Origin: Mycocentrospora acerina
Taxonomy: Eukaryota; Ascomycota; Dothideomycetes; Pleosporales
DNA: 64,000 nt
Direction: 5' to 3'
Assembly: GCA_022701365.1 (NCBI GenBank)
Contig: JAKUHH010000177.1
Location: 62,001 to 126,000 of the forward strand
Of the stretch, positions 33,274-43,999 are shown piece after piece. The notes beneath the pieces were generated by a model. That model was not told the DNA's origin and did not search any database. It saw only the letters and a list, made by a program, of their open reading frames with translations. A program made the position numbers and the translations under genes. Every line of letters begins with the position of its first letter. Within the stretch, counting starts at the first letter, position 1.

Positions 33274-35135
33274 ATGGTAATAAAATCCCGCTGGCAGTTC
33301 CCCACGCCACAAGTCTCTCTCCCAACATTCATCTTCGACTCGCCCACGGCACCGCTCCCCAAAACACCCGCGTACATTGACGCCGCCAACCCAGACAAGT
33401 ACTTCTTGTCGCTACACGACTACCGCCTCTATGCCCAGCGCGTTGCGTCCGGGCTGCGGCGCGCAGGCCTGCAGCCAGGCGACCGCGTACTACTATTCTC
33501 TGGAAACACCCTCTTCTTCTCCCCGCTGGTGATTGGCATCATGATGGCCGAGGGAGTTTTCACAGGAGCAAATCCAACATATGTGGCGCGTGAGCTGGCG
33601 TACCAGCTAAAGGACTCGGGGGCGCGGTATCTCATCTGTGCGGAAGCGAGTCTCGACACGGGGATCGCAGCAGCAAAGGAGGCCGGATTGTCCGCTTCGA
33701 AGGTGTTTATTTTCGACGACGGGGTAGCGATGTTTGAAGGGAGGAAAGTAGAGAAAGAGACGGAGTTGGGGACGGTGCGGCATTGGAGCGAACTACTCGA
33801 TTCAGAGGAAAATGGCAATGCGTATCGCTGGCCGGATTTGCGGACAGATGAGGAGCTAGACCGTGTGGTTGCGCTGAATTACTCGTCGGGGACAACGGGC
33901 ATGGCAAAGGGGGTGATGATTACGCACAAGAATTACGTCGCAAACTGCGCACAGCAGGTCCACATGATGACGCTGCAGCCAAACTACGCGGCGAAAAGGG
34001 ACAAGAAAAGGTACCTTTGCTTCCTGCCATTGTACCACGCCATGGCGCAGGCCGCCTTTTGCGTCAACGCCGCCAAGCAGCGCGTTATCGTGTACATGAT
34101 GCCGAAATTCGATTTTCTGCAGATGCTGCAGTACGTGCAAAAGTACCGCATTACCGACTTGGTGCTCGTGCCCCCCGTGCTGGTCGCCATGGCCAAGCAT
34201 CCCGCAACCAAGAAGTTTGACCTCTCGTCCGTCGAGTACACGTCGTCGGGCGCCGCGCCGTTGGGCAGAGAGGCAAGCGCCGAGTATGAGCGCTTGTGGC
34301 CAGAGGGCAAGATGAACGTCAAGCAAGGGTGGGGCATGACGGAAGTGACATGTGCGGCGACGACGTTTGATCCGTCCAGGTTTTCTGCTTCGTTTTCCGT
34401 GGGCGGGCTGGTGCCGAACATGGAGGCGAAGATTGTGCTGGATGATGAAGGCAAGGTGGAGGTTGAGCAAGGGGAGAGGGGCGAGATCTGGGTGCGGGGG
34501 CCGAACGTAATGAAGGGGTATTGGGGGAAACCGGAAGCGACAAAGGAGACGCTCACAGACGATGGGTGGTTGAAGACGGGGGACGTGGCGTATGTGGACA
34601 AGGATGAACATTTTTTCATTGTGGATCGGAAGAAGGAGTTGATCAGTAAGTTTTGTGGCGATGGCATTGGCAATGGCGATGGCGGACATTTACTGATGCA
34701 TTGTTCGCAGAGGTCAAGGGACTGCAGGTTGCGCCTGCTGAGCTCGAGGGCATGTTGCTCGACCACCCCGAGGTGCAGGATGCTGCGGTGATTGGGGTGC
34801 CGCTGTAAGTCTTGTCTTCTCAGACTGCCATGAAAAAATACTAACAAGATGATAGAAACGGCGACGAGGCACCGCGGGCGTATATTGTGCCCCAGAGCCA
34901 GGACAAAGCCACGCCTGAAACGGCTGAGAATATCAAGAGCTGGCTTGCAGAGCGAGTGTCGCGGCACAAGCGTCTGGAAGGCGGTGTGCACTTTGTCGAT
35001 GCAATTCCTAAGAACCCAGTGAGTGTTGGCATTTGCAGTTATGTGGGTGAAGCTAATGAGATATAGTCTGGCAAGATTATGAGGCGACAGTTGAGAGACA
35101 AGGCTGCGCTTGAAGATTCCAAGGCCAAGCTGTAG
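33274..35135 (+). CDS. 4-coumarate-CoA ligase-like acyl-CoA synthetase with PTS1
   Basis: Four exons (33274-34645, 34711-34804, 34856-35018, 35067-35135) encode 565 residues. This ANL-superfamily enzyme activates a carboxylic acid with ATP and transfers it to CoA. Motifs in order are the P-loop [12 protein letters not shown] (about residue 207), the GWGMTE motif (about 351), GDVAYVDKD with the ATP-binding Asp, [11 protein letters not shown] in the hinge, and [10 protein letters not shown] with the catalytic Lys near the end. The C-terminus SKAKL is a type 1 peroxisomal targeting signal (AKL). The substrate is unknown; fungal 4CL-like enzymes with PTS1 are used for fatty or aromatic acid activation in peroxisomes. 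The start sits in a CCGCCATGG context. Confidence 0.93.
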
Positions 35136-35656
35136 ATTAGATTTGTTGGTATATTGTGGTGTTGTATTCCGTGTGATGGGTGGTGTTGTAGTTTCTGTAG
35201 TGTGTGGTATTACAGTTGTTATGATGGGTGGTGGTGTGGTAGATTTTGTGTTAGGTGGCTTGGATAGAATTGCGGATAGAGTCGATAATAAATGTCCGAC
35301 CAATTGAATCATAGATAAAACAAGCAGCTTGCTAACCACAAATCTCTCTTGCTTACCCTGTATTTTTTTTTAAATTCGCAGCACATGGCACTCAACAGCC
35401 CCAACCAACATGCACCTGCCAAGTTTGATCAAAACTCACCGGCCTACACTTGAAAAGAAGTTTCTTCCTCTTCTGTCAAAGCGCATCATCACCATCATCC
35501 CAAAGTTGGTCATCAAGCAACAACTCCACCCAAAAAACACATGAATTGATAATCGGATTTGTCGTGAATTGCTGCTTTGATATATACATGCAGCCTCGCC
35601 CCTCGCACACGGGCATTGTTTGGCAGTCCCCTCATCCAGGTCATGTGGGGCAGGGC
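35136..35656. other. Convergent intergenic region
   Basis: 3' flanks of the ligase gene (plus) and NDUFB7 gene (minus). A GT-rich stretch lies at 35,150-35,270. No gene is seen. Confidence 0.5.
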
Positions 35657-36120
35657 TCAATTGCTCCTCTCTCCGCCCTTTGCAGCCCTCAGCTCGTCCA
35701 TCTTCTTGACACGCTCCTTGAACTCCTCATACTGGCATTTTTCGTAGCTGTGTCGCTCGTTCTGGGAGGGGAGAGGGCGTTAGTCGGCCTGGTGACATGT
35801 TGTTTGCTGCCAATGGCTGGGGCTCGTTTACCTCGCACTTCCAGGGCAGATAGTACTCCTCGTAGCGACAGCGGTTCAGTGGGATCAGGAGATTTGCGCA
35901 CGAGTCTCGGTAGGGGAGGGGCAGGCGGGCGGCGCTCATCTCCTCGCGGGTGGCCTCTGCGGAGGGGGTGGTTAGCGGGGGTGGTAGTAATAGTAGTAGC
36001 AGCAGCAGCAGTGGTAGTGGTAGCAGCAGTAGATGCAGGCGGAACAGAACACAAGGCGGGCGACTGACTCCGGGGCTCGCCAAGACCGACGGCATTCTTG
36101 ATGGACTCGGTGACAGTCAT
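35657..36120 (-). CDS. Mitochondrial complex I subunit NDUFB7/B18-like
   Basis: Three exons (36120-36069, 35956-35832, 35761-35657) encode 93 residues. After MTVTESIKNAVGLGEPRK the conserved part reads ATREEMSAARLPLPYRDSCA. Twin CX9C motifs follow: C(ANLLIPLNR)C and C(ENERHSYEK)C, the signature of the B18 subunit, which folds in the intermembrane space by the Mia40 route. Intron 1 has a GTCAGT donor (non-standard third base) but a good GCTAACC branch and CGCAG acceptor, and only this joint keeps the frame. The intron carries ACC/GCT trinucleotide runs. It lies head to head with MBP1, 270 bp between starts. Confidence 0.93.
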
Positions 36121-36390
36121 GGCGGTGGTGGCGGCGGGCGTGTGCGGGCGGGCGGGCGTGCGGCGATGCAGTGCAGGCGTCGAGAGGTGCTGGCCGTGGT
36201 TCGTCTTGGTCGGCCGGCATGGCAGGCCAGCTGCGGCGCTTGGCACTCGGTCCAACGCGCGCGCTGGCCGTCGCGTCCACGAAATCACCTGCGAGCGCTG
36301 CCCCGTCCCTCACGCCCACGCCCACGCGCCGCCCGCTGTTGCCGTCGCCGTCGCCGCCCAACCCGCCTCCTCCCCCGCCCGCCGCCCAAG

Positions 36391-38750
36391 ATGCCGCCGC
36401 TGCCCGATGGCAAGATCTACTCGGCGACGTACAGCAACGTGAGTGGTGCTCCCCCCGGCGACGTGACCGCGCGCGACGAGCAGGGCTGACGCGCGCGCCA
36501 GGTGCCCGTGTACGAAATCAACGTCGGCGGCAACCATGTGATGCGCCGGCGCGCCGACGACTGGATCAACGCCACGCACATCCTCAAGGTGGCCGACTAC
36601 GACAAGCCCGCCCGCACGCGCATCCTCGAGCGCGAGGTGCAAAAGGGCGTGCACGAGAAGGTGCAGGGCGGCTATGGCAAGTACCAGGGCACGTGGATCC
36701 CGCTCGACGACGGCCGCATGCTCGCCGAGCGCAACAACGTGCTCGACAAGATGCGGCCCATCCTCGACTACATCCCCGGCGACCGCAGCCCGCCGCCCGC
36801 CCCCAAGCACGCCACCGCCGCCTCGAATCGCATGAAGCCCCCGAAGCGGGGAGCGGCGGCGGCGGCCTCGGCGGCGGCGGCTGCTGCTGCTGCTGCCGCC
36901 GCTACTGCTGCTGCTGCCGTGGCCGCTGCGGCAACCCAGAACGGTAAAAATGTCTATTCGCTCGAGGCGATTCAGTGTAGGCGGGCACTCTCTCTCCGTC
37001 TGCCTCTGCCTCTGCCTCTCCGTCCCTCCGTCTCTCCCTGCCATGGCCCCTCCCCCGCCGTCTGCGCTGCCCGCCCGCCCGAGATCTCTGGCTGACCCAC
37101 TGAGCAGCTTTCGTCACAAACTCGCAGCAGTCGCAGGTCAGCGAGGATGCCTACGAGGCCTCGCACGCGCGCTCGCACCTGTACCGCGACGACACGCCCG
37201 ACAATGAGACGGTCGCGTCCGAGTCGATGCTGGGCGACCACGACATGATGGACGCCTCGCACTTTTCAGCGGGCAGCCGCAAGCGCAAGCGCGGCATGGA
37301 CCAGATGTCGCTGCTCGACCAGCAGCACCAGATCTGGGCGGACCAGCTGCTCGACTACTTTATGCTGCTGGACCACAAGGACGCCTACTCGTGGCCCGAG
37401 CCGCCGCCCAACATGAACCTCGACCGCCCCATTGACGAAAAGGGCCACGCGGCCATGCATTGGGCGGCGGCCATGGGCGACGTGGGCGTGGTGCGCGAGC
37501 TGATGCACCGGCGCGCGCACATTGACTGCCTGTCCAACAACCTCGAGACGCCGCTGATGCGCGCCGTCATGTTCACAAACAACTTTGACAAGGAGACGAT
37601 GCCCAGCATGGTCCGCATCTTCCAGTCGACGGTGCACAGGACCGACTGGTTTGGCAGCACAGTGTTTCATCACATTGCAGCAACGACGAGCAGCTCCAAC
37701 AAGTACATATGTGCGCGCTACTACCTCGACTGCATCATCAACAAGCTCTCGGAGACGTGGATACCAGATGAGGTCACGAGACTGCTGAATGCGCAGGACC
37801 AGAATGGCGACACGGCCATTATGATTGCTGCTCGCAACGGGGCGAGGAAATGCGTGCGAAGTCTGCTGGGACGGAATGTTGTTGTGGACTTGCCCAACAA
37901 GCATGGCGAGACAGCAGACGACCTTATACGCGACCTCAACCAACGGCGACGCATGCACAGCCGCACACGTCAAGCATCCTCATCGCCGTTTGCGCCGCCG
38001 CCTGAACACCGACTAAATGGACACATGTCGCATCTGGATGGCGGGCCCCTGATTCCTCACCCCTTCCCCAGCATGAGCATGAGCATGAGCATAGCACCGC
38101 GGTCACCTACGCAATACCGTTCACAGACGGCGTCGCACCTCATGAACAAAGTGGCGCCAACGCTGCTCGAAAAGTGCGAGGAGCTAGCAGCAGCATACGA
38201 GTCGGAACTGCAAGAAAAGGAAGTCGAGTCATTTGACGCCGAACGAGTTGTGAAGCGGCGACAGGCGGAGCTCGAAGCTGTGCGGAGACAAGTGGCAGAC
38301 CTACAGGGGATGAACCACGTGGACGTCAACGACGACGACGAAGACGACCAGCAGCAGGAAGAAGAGCTGCGGATGCTTGTGGAAGAAGCAGAGTCTCTTC
38401 TCGAGGTTGAGCAAAAAGCCGAGCTCCGACGGCTGTGCAGCATCACACCACAGCAGCAGCAGCAAAACTACAGCGAGAGCAACTCGGCGGGCGATGTGCA
38501 AGAGAAGATGAGGCTAGCGCTGCTTCTGCACCGGGCGCAGGTGGAGCGGAGAGAGCTAGTGCGAGAGGTAGTGGGGAATTTGTCTGTAGCGGGGATGAGC
38601 GAGAAGCAGGACAAGTTCAAGGCGTTGATTGCCAAAGCGCTGGGCGAGCGGGAGGACGACGTCGAGTCGATGTTGCCGGAAATCCTGCGGGAGCTGGAGG
38701 AGGTGGAGACGCAGGAACGGGCGGAGGCTATTGAGGGCAGCCCGATATGA
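36391..38750 (+). CDS. mbp1: APSES transcription factor, MBF subunit Mbp1-like
   Basis: Exon 1 (36391-36438) and exon 2 (from 36502) encode the KilA-N/APSES DNA-binding domain ([20 protein letters not shown], then [20 protein letters not shown]). An Ala-rich run of about 27 residues encoded by GCN repeats (36,850-36,930) follows. Exon 3 (37108-38750) has ankyrin repeats ([20 protein letters not shown] and [20 protein letters not shown]) and a C-terminal coiled coil. The exon 2 end is uncertain: donors at 36945 (GTAAAA) and 36977 (GTAGGC) both keep frame with the acceptor at 37107. The second gives 721 residues. Mbp1 with Swi6 forms MBF, which drives G1/S genes through ACGCGT boxes. It is head to head with NDUFB7. 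Confidence 0.93.
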
Positions 38751-39323
38751 TGTCATGTGATGTGCGATGCGATGCGATGCGATGCAATGAGACAAGACGA
38801 TATCAGAGAGGGGGGGTTCATTCTACATAGGAGCTACTGCTGCTGATGATGGTACTCCCTCTTCTTATTTTGGTCTTTGCGCAACTCGGTTCTTTTTAAT
38901 GGTGTTAGGTTTATTGATTCCCCCCATGTAGCTCTTCTTTTTTATTTCTCGGTATTTTCTATTCAAAACAATGATGACGGGCGAAGGAACGGTCGTGTGG
39001 GTGCGGTTGACCTTGACTCTTGTATATTTTTTTTAATAATTTCCTAGTGTACATGCATTCTATCTGCGTGCTATGTACGGTACGTGTGGTGGAGTGTGTG
39101 TGATTTCCCCAAGCACGCAATACAGGTAGTCTCGTGTTGCATGCAAGTCATCTGTACGTTGTGCATGCATGGTCATGTGCTGGATTGGGCACCCCACACT
39201 TGGGCAGCCGGGCGCGTGGGAGAGCGTGGAGAGACAGAGAGAGGGCGAGCCTGGCGCCAGTGACATGCTACATCATCGCCCATTTCCCCACATGATGTAC
39301 GTACGTGTCGAAACAAACGTTTT
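38751..39323. other. 3' flank of MBP1
   Basis: No gene. A GATGC pentanucleotide run (about four copies) lies at 38,765-38,786, 15 bp after the MBP1 stop codon. Confidence 0.5.
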
Positions 39324-39412
39324 ACGCGTGAATAAGCAGATGGATGTACATGCATAGTAGTCTACGCGTGAACCACGACGAGCGACCAGAATAGAATCCA
39401 CAGTACACGCGT
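39324..39412. promoter_or_regulatory. Three MCB (ACGCGTNA) boxes upstream of the DMT transporter
   Basis: ACGCGTGA occurs at 39324, again at 39364, and ACGCGTTA at 39407. All three match the full eight-base MluI cell-cycle box, on the same strand and about 40 bp apart, 255-343 bp before the transporter ATG. The MCB is the target of the MBF complex, whose DNA-binding subunit is encoded immediately upstream. Confidence 0.65.
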
Positions 39413-39666
39413 TAGCCGGGAGTGGCGGCAAGGGGGGAACGCGCAGCCATGGGGGCCCGCCCGGAGATGCAAGGACCGCGATTGGACCCTCCTGCTGATT
39501 TCCGCTTGGCTGGGGGAGAGGCAGAGTCGCGAAAAGACAGATTGAGGCAAGACATTTTGCTATCAGCAGCGCCTCCCCCACTGAGCCAGACCCAGTACCT
39601 TGTCACAGGGCGTGTTTCTACCAGCGTCTGCATCGACACATATACCGGCCCGCGCCCACCGCTTAT

Positions 39667-41300
39667 ATGCCCGAGTCCATCCCCCTCAGGAAGAAGCCGC
39701 CAGCCCTCAGCAAAAGCAACGGTAGCAACCACGACAACGATAGTGGCAGCAACACCAACAACGACAACGACAACACTCCCACCGACTCGGACATTGAATT
39801 CGACGACTGGGATGAACTCGACGCCGCCGCCATGCCCAGCGACCTGAGACCAGACCTCGACGCCCAGCACGACGGACGCGCCCTGTCGCCGCTGCTGGGC
39901 CACCACCGCAAGACGGCCGACGAGGGCACCACCAACAGCCACCTCAACCACAACACCGGCCTGGGCACATCAAGCACACACACCACCACCCACCGCTTCC
40001 ACGAGCGCGACCCCGAGACCCAGGCCCGCCTCGAGACGCGCCGCAAGTACACCTATGCCGCCGTCTCGCTGGCCCTGTCGCTCATCAGCTTCACCGTGCA
40101 GACGGAGACGGCCGTGTACATCCAGCACGAGCTCAAGTGGCAGAAGCCCTTTTGCATGCTGTACATGACCCACGGCTCGTGGATCCTGCTGTGGCCCGCC
40201 ATGCTGCTCCTCCTGCGCATCCAGAACTGGAACACCCCCTGGCCCACCTTCTGGCGCCGCCACGTCCAGCTGCTGCGCCAGACCGCCCTCGTCGTCCAGC
40301 ACCAGACCCTGCACCCCACCCCGCGCCAGGCCCTCGTCTCCCCCGTCCCCTACATGGTCAAGATGACGGCGTTCATCACCTGCGCCCTCACCCTTGCCGG
40401 TGGAAGCTGGTACATTGCTGTGAATCTGACGACTGCGAGCGACCTGACCGCCATTTACAACTGCTCTGCGTTTTTCGCCTACGCCTTCAGCATCCCCATC
40501 TTGCATGAGAAGCCCCGCCCAGCCAAGATCCTCGCCGTCGCAGTGGCCATCTTCGGCGTCCTTGTTGTAGCTTACGGCGACACATCCCCTGCCAAGCACG
40601 GCTCCAAGTCTGGCGGCGGGGCGGGAGGAGAGAAAGCGCCCCCCTCGCACGAGGCGGAGAACCGCGGGTTTGGCAACCTCGTCATTGGCGTGGGGAGCAT
40701 CTTGTATGGCTTCTACGAGGTCCTTTATAAAAGACTGGCGTGTCCGCCCGAGGGCGCAGAGCCCATGCGCGGAGTCATTTTTGCAAACACATTCGGCAGC
40801 ATGATTGGCCTGTTTACGCTTCTCGTGCTGTGGGTGCCGCTGCCTGTGCTGCACTACATGGGGTGGGAGTTGTTTGCGCTGCCGAGAGGCGAGCAGGCGT
40901 GGATGATGGCTATTAGTGTGTTGGCGAATGCTAGTACGTTTCTCTCTCTCTCTCTCTCTCTCCTTCACTCTACTTATTTTTCTTCAACTCTTTTTATTTT
41001 GGTTCTTTCAAGAAACAGTGCTAACTACAGATTCCAGCATTCTCCGGCTCCTTCCTCGTCCTCATCTCCCTCACCTCGCCCGTCCTCTCGTCCGTCGCTG
41101 CCCTGCTCACCATCTTCATCGTTGCCATTGTCGATCAGCTGCTCCCTCCGCCACTCAACTCGCCCCTCACCCCTGCGGCTATTGTCGGTGGCTTGCTCAT
41201 CATTGGCGCCTTTTTGCTGCTTTCTTGGGCCACGTACAAGGAGATGGATGAGGAGCGCCGGCAGAAGTTGGAGGAGAATCCGAGTGAGATGGATGATTAG
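39667..41300 (+). CDS. DMT-superfamily (SLC35F/EamA-like) membrane transporter
   Basis: Exons 39667-40933 and 41038-41300 encode 509 residues. An acidic, Asn/Asp-rich N-terminus of about 120 residues (cytosolic, probably disordered) is followed by about ten hydrophobic segments, from YAAVSLALSLISFTVQTETA to GLLIIGAFLLLSWATYKEM. The arrangement and the segment SDLTAIYNCSAFFAYAFSIP match SLC35F-type drug/metabolite transporters, like the yeast YML018C/THI74 group. The substrate is unknown. The intron begins with a (TC)11 run just after the GTACGT donor and has a GCTAAC branch point. Three MCB boxes lie upstream. Confidence 0.85.
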
Positions 41301-41800
41301 ATTTTTTTTTCTTCTTCTTGTTTGCATTGTTTGGGGTTGTTGTTTGAGGTTATCATTTCAGATGGTAGAGTGGCGTTGTGTCTTCACTAGAGGTGTAGAT
41401 GGATTGCATCTTCATTGGAAATGCAGATTACACTCAGATGCATTTGTTCTGCATGGATGGAAGAGTGGATTTTTTACTTCATCTCAATAGACGGGCATGG
41501 TTGCCGTTGTCTCATGGCTGGAAAAAGGGCTCCAAGGCGCGGATTGAATATTTTACTTGGACGGCGTTTGGGCCCTGGATGGATGGGTGGATGGATGGTC
41601 GGAACACGGCTTGCTTTGGCGTAGGACATCGATTCTGTAGTAACATATCAACTACTTCTTAGACACTGCATATAATCAGTCAGTCACCAGGGCGTTGTGA
41701 TCGACTAGGGGGAGCGCTCGGAAAGCGGGCCGACCCATCTTGCATGTTCCATCGCGAAGCTCCCAACCTAGCTCTCTCATCGCCCTCGCGACAGACACGC

Positions 41801-41804
<4 letters not shown>
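41301..41804. other. Intergenic region
   Basis: 3' flank of the transporter and 5' flank of the PTPA gene. A diffuse GGATGGATGG repeat is found at 41,575-41,600. No gene is seen. Confidence 0.45.

Positions 41805-41844
<40 letters not shown>
41805..41844. repeat. (CA)20 microsatellite directly before a start codon
   Basis: Twenty uninterrupted CA units end five bases before the ATG at 41850. They lie in the presumed 5' leader of the PTPA gene. Confidence 0.95.
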
Positions 41845-41845
<1 letters not shown>

Positions 41846-41849
41846 CATC

Positions 41850-43175
41850 ATGACGCAATCAGAGCCCTCGGCGGCTGCTCCCTCGCCCCTCCCGCCCAAC
41901 ACCAATAGCAATACCACCGCCAATGTGAACACTATCCCCAAACTCGTCCCCCGCAACCGCCACCCTCGAAACCGCGAACCCCCCTCTGCCCCTCCCCCGC
42001 CAACGCCCTCCCTCCCCGCACCCCCAAACCTCGCCCAACACACATACACAAAACCATCACGCAGGATTCTCAGTCCAGAAGACCATGCGCTGTTCCTCAA
42101 AAGCCCAACATGCACGCTAGTCGAAGCCTTCATCTACGGGATAGCAGACAGCGTACGCGACCGCGCCATATCCAGCATCGCCGACGCCGAAATCACCGAC
42201 ACCGTCGGCAAGATTGTGCGCATCCTGCAAGAAGCCGAAAAAGTGCTTGACCAGCACCCCCCCGAGGACACGGGCTCCCGCTTCGGCAACCCCGTCTTCC
42301 GCACCTTCCTCGACGCAATCGAACAAGACGTCCCAGCCTGGCACGCCCAGCTCGGCCTCACCTCCCCCCCGCAAGTCACAGAAGTATCCTCGTACCTCAT
42401 CCACGCCTTTGGCAACAAACGCCGCATCGACTACGGCTCCGGCCACGAGCTAAACTTCTTCCTCTGGCTCCTCTGCCTCAACCGCCTCTCCCTCCTCCCT
42501 CCGTCAACCTTCCCCGCCCTAGCCCTCACCATCCTCCCCGCCTACCTGCGCCTCATGCGAAAAATCCAAGGGGCATACTACCTCGAGCCCGCGGGCTCCC
42601 ACGGCGTCTGGGGCCTAGACGACTACCAGTTCCTCCCGTTTTTATTCGGCGCAGCCCAGCTCCTGCACCATCCCTACATCACCCCAAAGGCTATCCACAA
42701 TGCGCTTGTCCTTGAGGAAGAGGCAAGCGAGTATTTATACCTCGATCAGATTGCGTTTGTCAACAGCGTCAAGAATGTAGATGGTCTGCGTTGGCACAGC
42801 CCCATGCTGGACGATATCTCTGCGTCAAGAAATTGGGGCAAGATTGAAGGGGGGATGCGCAAGATGTTCCGCAAAGAGATTCTGGAAAAGCTGCCCGTTA
42901 TGCAGCATTTTCTTTTTGGGAGCTTGGTTCCTGCACAGGAGGGGATGAGTGGAGGGGAAGGGGAGGCGGGTGCTGGAGGGGAGGAGGAAGAGGATGGTGA
43001 TGAGGTTGAGAATGGAGTGGTCGAGGTGTTTACAGATGAGGCGGGAAAACGCCATGTACATGCTAGTGTTGGGTGGGGGGATTGCTGTGGCATTAGAGTC
43101 CCTGCGGCGATTGGGGCCGAGGGAGAGGCGCGGAAAGGGGGGGCAAGAGGGTTGAGGAGAGTGCCGTTTGATTAG
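41850..43175 (+). CDS. Phosphotyrosyl phosphatase activator (PTPA/Rrd), PP2A prolyl isomerase
   Basis: One exon of 441 residues. A Pro-rich N-terminal 65 residues lead into the PTPA domain: RILSPEDHALFLKSPTCTLV, the conserved DYGSGHELNFFLWL, GVWGLDDYQFLPFLFGAAQL, EKLPVMQHFLFGSL and the C-terminal GWGDCCGIRVPAAIGA. PTPA proteins (Rrd1 and Rrd2 in yeast) bind PP2A-type catalytic subunits and help their activation. An acidic loop (GGEEEEDGDEVENG) is inserted before the last motif. I cannot tell which of the two fungal paralogues this is. It is convergent with glutathione peroxidase, with stop codons 100 bp apart, and (TTCAA)5 in the spacer. Confidence 0.93.
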   Translation: MTQSEPSAAAPSPLPPNTNSNTTANVNTIPKLVPRNRHPRNREPPSAPPPPTPSLPAPPNLAQHTYTKPSRRILSPEDHALFLKSPTCTLVEAFIYGIADSVRDRAISSIADAEITDTVGKIVRILQEAEKVLDQHPPEDTGSRFGNPVFRTFLDAIEQDVPAWHAQLGLTSPPQVTEVSSYLIHAFGNKRRIDYGSGHELNFFLWLLCLNRLSLLPPSTFPALALTILPAYLRLMRKIQGAYYLEPAGSHGVWGLDDYQFLPFLFGAAQLLHHPYITPKAIHNALVLEEEASEYLYLDQIAFVNSVKNVDGLRWHSPMLDDISASRNWGKIEGGMRKMFRKEILEKLPVMQHFLFGSLVPAQEGMSGGEGEAGAGGEEEEDGDEVENGVVEVFTDEAGKRHVHASVGWGDCCGIRVPAAIGAEGEARKGGARGLRRVPFD

Positions 43176-43274
43176 GTGTAGTTATTCAATTCAATTCAAT
43201 TCAATTCAAAAGAATCAATCAATCATTCAATTATCAAAATCTCATGGTATCAACATCTATCCATCCAAGCCAGT

Positions 43275-43999
43275 TCACGCCTTCTTCGCAAGCTCCTTCT
43301 CAATATCCGCCTTGAGCGACTCAGGCTTCGTCGTGCTAGCCCACCGCCCCTTGACCTTTCCATCCCTTCCAATCAAAAACTTCTCAAAGTTCCACTTGAC
43401 GCGCTTGAGGCCCATAAGTCCAGGCTTCTCGTTCTTCAGCCACTCAAACACGGGGTCTGCTGCGTCGCCATTGACCTATTTTCAATCAAACAACATCAGC
43501 CACTATTCTACCATATTCCCTGACAATGGGGCATATGAGGGGGCAATTGAGGAGAAAAAGGAGGGACGTACATCGACTTTGCCCAAAATAGGGAAGCTGA
43601 CACCATAGTTGACCTGGCAAAACTCCTGGATCTCGTCGTTGCTGCCGGGGTCCTGGCCGCCGAATTGGTTGCAGGGGAAACCGATGACGGCGAAGTCGTC
43701 GCCGTGCGTGGCCTTGAGGTCCTTGTAGAGCTTCTCCAGACCCTCGAATTGTGGCGTGAAGCCGCACTTTGAGGCCGTGTTGACGACGAGGACGACCTTG
43801 TTGGCGTAGGGTTGGAGGGGGTAGGGGGAGCCGCGCTCTAAGAGGGGAGAGGGTTAGCTGGGTTCGTGAGAGAGAGGAATAGCAGTGTAGTGTAGTGGGA
43901 GGAGGACGGGGATGGAAATGATGATGGCGGCGGCGGCGGCGGCGACGACGACGTACTGTCCTTGGGCGTGAACTCGAAGAAGGAAGTAGCAGATGCCAT
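43275..43999 (-). CDS. Glutathione/thioredoxin peroxidase (Hyr1/Gpx3-like)
   Basis: Three exons (43999-43957, 43837-43572, 43475-43275) encode 169 residues. The active-site Cys lies in VNTASKCGFTPQFEGLE (Cys, not selenocysteine). Partner residues are in GFPCNQFGGQDPG (Gln and the second Cys region) and KRVKWNFEKFLI (Trp-Asn). The enzyme reduces peroxides, and the yeast relative senses H2O2 for Yap1. The usual length is about 165 residues. Intron 1 has a GCC-type trinucleotide run next to the donor. The C-terminus is EKELAKKA. Cytosolic location is likely, since no targeting signal is seen. Confidence 0.96.
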
